Shown one piece after another: positions 59,338-64,000 of a DNA stretch of 64,000 nt; positions within the stretch are counted from its first letter, which is position 1; the number at the start of each line of letters is the position of its first letter. The translations under genes were made by a program, and so were the position numbers. Below the pieces are notes generated by a model. It did not search any database and was not told where the DNA came from. It worked only from the letters and a program-made list of their open reading frames with translations. This DNA is from Pratylenchus scribneri (taxonomy: Eukaryota; Nematoda; Chromadorea; Rhabditida; Pratylenchidae): positions 372,001-436,000 of the forward strand of contig JAQSEB010000099.1 in assembly GCA_030063045.1 (NCBI GenBank). Direction: 5' to 3'.

Positions 59338-60154
59338 TAAACAAAAAGTACAAACGATTTGGTGAAAAATGGAGGAGAATTGTTGGCAACCGGAAAGGTT
59401 CGCCCTCAATGGCCACGGATGCCCCGCTTTTTTTCGAGGATTATCCGAGATTTCGTTTTCAGTTTTATTGGCTTCTTTCGAACCCATTCCATAGGGGAAA
59501 ACTTTCTTTATGCCAGGAAAATATCCGCCGGTGGCAGTCACGATGAAGATGCCAAAAGATTCAAACTAGGCTTAGAAAAATGCCAGAAAAATTGGCAAAA
59601 AGTTGGGGATATTCCCTTGGGAAAAATCAGCAACAAAAAGGATGGGTGGATGGCATTGGCATCTTTTCATTCTTTCAATTCTTGATATGTGAATGAGAGG
59701 GGAACAGGGATTGACTAGACTGGACCGATGATTTTAGAAAACCATTTTGAAGCAACAACCTTTTATTTCTGAATAGAATTTGAATGACGATTCTTGGTGG
59801 AGAGCAACAATAAAATAAATTATCAAAAATATTTGTTGCCCATTTTTGGAAAAAAGGCTCGCACCAGGCAGAAATTATTTAAAAACCAATGAATTCTGAT
59901 GTTTTTTTTTAGTAAAAAAATGCCAAATTTAATAGGCATCTGCCATTTTTGTTGGTGCTCGAATGCCACCCACTCAGGCAGAAATTATTTTGAACCCAAA
60001 AAAAACAATGAATTCTGATGTGTTATTAAGTTTAAAATTGGAAACAAACAAAATAAACTTTTTAAATTCATAAATAATATTAATAAAATTTATTATAATT
60101 TTTTTTCTGATTTCAATTCATTTCTTCTTCATGCATTTTCATTGTCCACTCTTT
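59338..60154. other. Intergenic with a short direct repeat
   Basis: An open frame at 59359-59685 (+) has no recognisable domain. Bases about 59868-59905 and 59980-60025 both carry CAGGCAGAAATTATTT and AATGAATTCTGATGT, a ~40-bp direct repeat. Confidence 0.4.
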
Positions 60155-60869
60155 TCAATTTTCATTTGGATTTTCCAAACAATTTGCAATCCGTTCTCCT
60201 CCTTCAAGGGCCTTTAAAAAGGGAAAAATGAAAATAAAATAAATGCAGTAAAAATGAGGAATTCACATTCAGCTCGTCCCATGAAACAACGGCACATTCT
60301 TCAGGTTTTGCATTCGGAAGGCACCAAACTCGAAGATTTCCTGAACCATTTGAGTTCAATTGTTCCCTGTGGAAATATTCGGAATACATTAAATTAAATT
60401 TAAATTAAATTAAGATTTTTAAAATTAATTTTATTAATTTTTCAAACAAATATTTGCCTTAAATTTAGTAAATTTTGATACTATTTTATAATTTTGATTG
60501 TGGATTTGATGAACTTAATTTGTAAAAAATTAGTGGATTTGATTGAAATTGACACATAAAATAAGATCAAAAGGAACAAAATAGGCAAAAATAGGTTAAT
60601 TTAAGTTTTTTGGCTATAAAATTTGGTCAATTTAGGTTTGATCCAATCATTTTAATTCCAAAATAATCTACCGAAACAGCTAAAAGCAATGTTACAAAGA
60701 ATTACTTTGTTGAGATAAGCCAAAAGGATAAAAGGGCCTTTCCTATTTCTCCTACAGTATCCCCTTTGCCTAATCATCCCGTCACCCTATCAATCAAATA
60801 TTGCCTCAATCCGCATTTTATAAACCAGCCCCTTTCCTCGCCGATGTTCTTTTTGCTTCCGCTCAATTG

Positions 60870-60920
<51 letters not shown>

Positions 60921-61336
60921 AGTCCAGCAGTCTCCTTAATCCCTATTCCCTATGCCGTTCACTGGGCCACAGGGGGTTTAGGCTCCCGAGTCCCGGCGAA
61001 GGCCCGGAAGAAAGCCTAGGCCCAGCAATTCTCACACTAAACAATTTTAGCCCTTGACTAGGACTAAAAAGGATAATTAGGCAATAATTTTTCCCAATAA
61101 ATTAATCTACATCCCATAAAATATTTTTCTTAATTTTCTTAAAAAGTTATTAACTGTTCCAAGCATTGTCGCCATCCGTTGATCCCAAGATATCGAGGCT
61201 TTGAAATTTGGGCCGAATCCTGTTGAATTGCTAAAGATCCATCCTCTACACCGACTGAATTATTTTGTTGGGCATTTAATTGGCCAAACAAAAGCAGCAA
61301 ATTTAGGAGAAGGAAAATAGAAAGACAGCGTATCAT
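60155..61336 (-). CDS. Small secreted cysteine-containing protein (112 aa)
   Basis: Three exons, 61336-61155, 60366-60267 and 60211-60155, with consistent phases (2, then 0). MIRCLSIFLLLNLLLLFGQL is a signal peptide. The mature part contains GWRQCLEQ, VWCLPNAKPEECAVVSWDEL and ANCLENPNEN, so four mature cysteines could form two disulfides. I do not recognise the family; the pattern WC-LP-KP-C-SW resembles short nematode secreted proteins. The 788-bp first intron contains a full R2 element. The protein lacks any catalytic motif. Confidence 0.6.
60722..61075 (+). mobile_element. R2 element with (TAA)n insertion
   Basis: The family words are GGGCCTTTCCTATTTCTCC, CATCCCGTCACCCTATCAA, AAATATTGCCTCAATC, GTTCACTGGGCCACAGGG, GCCCAGCAATTCTCAC and CTTGACTAGGACTAAA. 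A TAA trinucleotide run of about 16 units lies at 60869-60917 inside it. It is antisense within the intron of the 112-aa secreted-protein gene. Confidence 0.75.
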
Positions 61337-61547
61337 TTTTGATCAAATAAAACAATGAATGAATGTGATCGAAAATCAAAAATGTTGATTGAGAATGAAT
61401 TAACAATTTTCGAGAAAAATGAATATAAATTGTGACTAATATACCTTTATTAAAATGTCCAAAAATTGATTATTTTTTGTTCTAATTTCCAATTCATTTT
61501 CAGCCATAATCTTTTTTAAATTTTCAACAATTTCATTAATGAATAAA

Positions 61548-62243
61548 ATGGGAAAAAGAAAACAAAAACAAAAATTGAAAGGTCAAATAAATGGATTGAA
61601 ATTTGATGCCATTACCAACAACAAAAAAATCACTCAAAAATGCGCATTCCCGCTCGACGTTGATTGGAAGGGCTAAATAAATTCAATGCGGGGAAAACTT
61701 TTTGAAAAAAGCGTGGAGGAAAGCAGCGTAGAAGAAAATCAACAACAGCGGGAAAATATGAAAATGCTAGAAGGAATTCAAAATTGCTGCAAATGTTCTG
61801 CCTCGGAACGAAAATCCACATGCCCAAATTGTGAGTGGCAAACTAATTTGGGAGAATGTCAAAATTGTGAATTGAAGTTATTCGTTTGGAACTATTACGA
61901 GAAAAGGCGGCAATCATTCAATTTGTTTTGGCCCAAAATCACGTGAATAGTGGCATCAATTCGGTGCTTTTAAAAGAATTGGACATTGATGAATTCATGC
62001 CAATGCCATTGGCCAATTATGAATGTTGCCAACAAAGTTGGGAATTTTAATAACTCATAATTACATGTTATTTTGTGTACAATTCATTTTTAAATTATAT
62101 TAAGTTTTTTGCCAATTGCAAAATTGGAAATGAAAATGAAAGCTTATGAAACGATGTTGAGGAAGGAAAAGTTCGGATTGGCTGACAAATTCATCAACGA
62201 TTTCAATGTGGATGAGGAGGCGAAAATTGAGGAACCGAAATGT
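61548..62243 (+). CDS. Weak candidate gene, cysteine-pair containing
   Basis: Several plus-strand pieces look coding but cannot be joined with certainty. One starts MGKRKQKQKLKGQINGLKFD at 61548. The next, from about 61686, contains NCCKCSASERKSTCPNCEWQ and ECQNCELK, resembling zinc-binding CxxC pairs. A third, in another frame, reads REKAAIIQFVLAQNHVNSGI then LKELDIDEFMPMPLANYECC, ending about 62050. The fourth is a frame at 62131-62243 with LADKFINDFNVDEEAKIEEP. Composition is less AT-rich than the flanks. This may be one gene with unresolved introns or a decayed one. Confidence 0.3.
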
Positions 62244-62584
62244 TGAAATTTATGAAATTTATGAGATTTTTTATTTTTTCAATTTTTTTACAGTTCATTT
62301 CTTCATTTCCTGTTTCCTCGGATCATTTCATTTCCCCTTCATTTTCATTTGTGCCCTCCACCACAATTTTCCTATCAGCTATCACCATTCATTGCTAATA
62401 TTGCGCAAATTAGGTCAATTCCTTTTCCTTAAATCCTTTTTCCCTTCAATATTATGCTTGCAATGATCAATCACCTAATTAAACAATTCTTTTCACTTTT
62501 ATTCCTCCCCTTTCTCGTTTCACTTTCGTGCGAAATTCTTCCATAAAAAAATAAACTGATATTCATTGAAAATAATTCTAAAGT

Positions 62585-63790
62585 GTAAGAATTAATTCAG
62601 CCTGTTTTCCGGAAAGTTTTAACCGGAAGGAAATAATTCCGCCTGTTTTCCGGAAAGTTTTAACCGCAAAGAATTAATTCAGCCTGTTTTCCGGAAAGTT
62701 TTAACCGGAAAGAATAATTCCGCCTGTTTTCCGGAAAGTTTTAACCGGAGAGGATTAATTCCGCCTCTTTTCCGGAAAGTTTTAACCGGAAAGAATTAAT
62801 TCCGCCTACCTTCCGGAAAGTTTTAACCGAAAAGAATTAATTCCGCCTAGTTTCCGGAAAGTTTTAACCGGAAAGAATTAATTCCGCCTACTTTCCGGAA
62901 AGTTTTAACCGGAAAGAATTAATTCCGCCTACTTTCCGGAAAGTTTTAACCGGAAAGAATTAATTCCGCCTACTTTCCGGAAAGTTTTAACCGGAAGGAA
63001 ATAATTCCGCTTATTTTCCGGAAAGTTTTAACCGGAGAGGATTAATTCTGCCTCTTTTCCGGAAAGTTTTAACCGGAAAGAATTAATTCCGCCTTGTTTC
63101 CGGAAAGTTTTAACCGAAAAGAAATAATTCCGCCTATTTTCCGGAAAGTTTTAACCGGAAGGAAATAATTCCGCCTGTTTTCCGGAAAGTTTTATCCGGA
63201 AAGAATTAATTCCGCCTGTTTTCCGGAAAGTTTTATCCGGAAAGAATTAATTCCGCCTACCTTCCGGAAAGTTTTAACCGAAAATAATTAATTCCGCCTA
63301 GTTTCCGGAAAGTTTTAACCGGAAAGAATTAATTCCGCCTAGTTTCCGGAAAGTTTTAACCGAAAAGAATTAATTCCGCCTAGTTTCCGGAAAGTTTTAA
63401 CCGAAAAGAATTAATTCCGCCTAGTTTCCGGAAAGTTTTAACCGAAAAGAATTAATTCCGCCTAGTTTCCGGAAAGTTTTAACCGGAAAGAATTAATTCC
63501 GCCTACTTTCCGGAAAGTTTTAACCGGAAAGAATTAATTCCGCCTACTTTCCGGAAAGTTTTAACCGGAAGGAAATAATTCCGCTTTTTTTCCGGAAAGT
63601 TTTAACCGGAGAGGATTAATTCTGCCTCTTTTCCGGAAAGTTTTAACCGGAAAGAATTAATTCCGCCTTGTTTCCGGAAAGTTTTAACCGAAAAGAAATA
63701 ATTCCGCCTATTTTCCGGAAAGTTTTAACCGGAAGGAAATAATTCCGCCTGTTTTCCGGAAAGTTTTATCCGGAAAGAATTAATTCCGTT
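62585..63790. repeat. 41-bp palindrome-rich minisatellite (~29 units)
   Basis: Units contain CCGGAAAGTTTTAACCGG (itself with inverted CCGG ends), AAAGAATTAATTCCGCCT and a variable 4-5 base spacer (GTTTT, ACTTT, AGTTT, CTCTT). A set of variant units (GAGAGGATTAATTCTGCC, then the TTG spacer, then TTTTATCCGG) recurs 575 bp later, about 14 units, showing block duplication. The AATTCCGCCTGTT segment is shared with the 29-bp satellite edges. It ends about 40 bp before the collagen-like start codon. Confidence 0.95.
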
Positions 63791-63829
63791 TAGCTAACAA
63801 AGATTAATTTTCCACAAAACGAAGGGAAT

Positions 63830-64000
63830 ATGTTGAATTTTGTTTGTGGCCGTCAAAGTGTTTTCTTGGCCACCGTACTTTCTACTGTTTCCCTCATTTT
63901 TGTTGTCATTATTTTGCCATTGACACATTTGCATTTTCAACGTAAAATCACCATTTTATTGGATGTTGGCCAAAATTGCAAAGTTCAGAAAAAAAAAAGA
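63830..64000 (+). CDS. Cuticle collagen N-terminal domain (partial, runs off the window)
   Basis: An open frame from ATG at 63830 to the edge encodes 57 residues: RQSVFLATVLSTVSLIFVVI, then ILPLTHLHFQRKI and GQNCKV. This fits the nematode cuticle-collagen N-terminal domain: a hydrophobic segment, a Pro after it, and a Cys-Lys about 30 residues later. The Gly-X-Y part would be beyond the window. Collagens are secreted to the cuticle. The minisatellite lies within 40 bp upstream, so the promoter would have to lie in or beyond it. Confidence 0.55.
   Translation, partial: MLNFVCGRQSVFLATVLSTVSLIFVVIILPLTHLHFQRKITILLDVGQNCKVQKKKR

Overview
This is eukaryotic, intron-rich, AT-rich DNA from a nematode. 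The nematode assignment rests on several families seen together: a cuticle-collagen N-terminus at the right edge, a DB-module protein, a probable SXP/RAL-2 secreted protein, a RIG-I/Dicer-related helicase of the DRH type, and a TSP1 domain of the nematode 'DTCG-CGTQT' form. Introns are mostly 45-1000 bp with strong (T)TTCAG or TTTAG acceptors. I cannot fix the species; a tylenchid-type parasite would fit but is not shown. Gene models were built by hand, joining exons only where splice sites and codon phases agreed.

Layout, left to right. 1.2-4.7 kb (-): gamma-tubulin complex (GCP/Spc97-98) protein, 13 exons, with a minisatellite in one intron. 5.4-6.9 kb (+): U1-70K. 7.7-13.7 kb (+): STAT transcription factor, 19 exons, 996 aa. 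14.5-18.1 kb (-) and 21.8-24.7 kb (-): two paralogous secreted modular proteins (A, 698 aa; B, 866 aa). They are built from alternating exon-encoded helical modules and separated by a ~2.1-kb 29-bp satellite; B also has a polyproline stretch and a TSP1 domain. 25.9-31.7 kb (+): DRH-3-like helicase, 24 exons, 1100 aa. 32.0-35.8 kb (+): copine. 37.5-44 kb: small secreted or membrane genes (a basic-tailed 92-aa peptide, a DB-module protein, an SXP/RAL-2-like protein and a 38-aa membrane peptide). 44.7-50.5 kb (-): polypeptide GalNAc-transferase with an apparent one-base frameshift in its lectin domain. 51.3-52.2 kb: second array of the same 29-bp satellite. 53.0-54.6 kb (-): calmodulin-like protein with an N-terminal extension. 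54.7-60.1 kb: mostly gene-poor, holding a Tc1/mariner-type element. 60.2-61.3 kb (-): a 112-aa secreted protein. 62.6-63.8 kb: 41-bp palindrome-rich minisatellite, ending about 40 bp before the start codon of the collagen fragment.

The non-coding part is dominated by short non-autonomous elements. There is a foldback family R1 (about 350-430 bp, 5 full copies), a dispersed family R2 (7 copies, one split by a nested R1), a palindromic family R3 (TACGGTATTTCCTCT ends), an inverted-repeat family R4, two hAT-type elements with 8-bp target duplications, one TA-flanked Tc1/mariner-type element, and tRNA-like SINE-type fragments. Most sit in introns.

The genes are unrelated housekeeping, RNA-processing, signalling and small-RNA functions mixed with secreted nematode-specific proteins. 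There is no evidence of an operon-like pathway. The most novel material is the A/B secreted protein pair and the relationship among the satellites.
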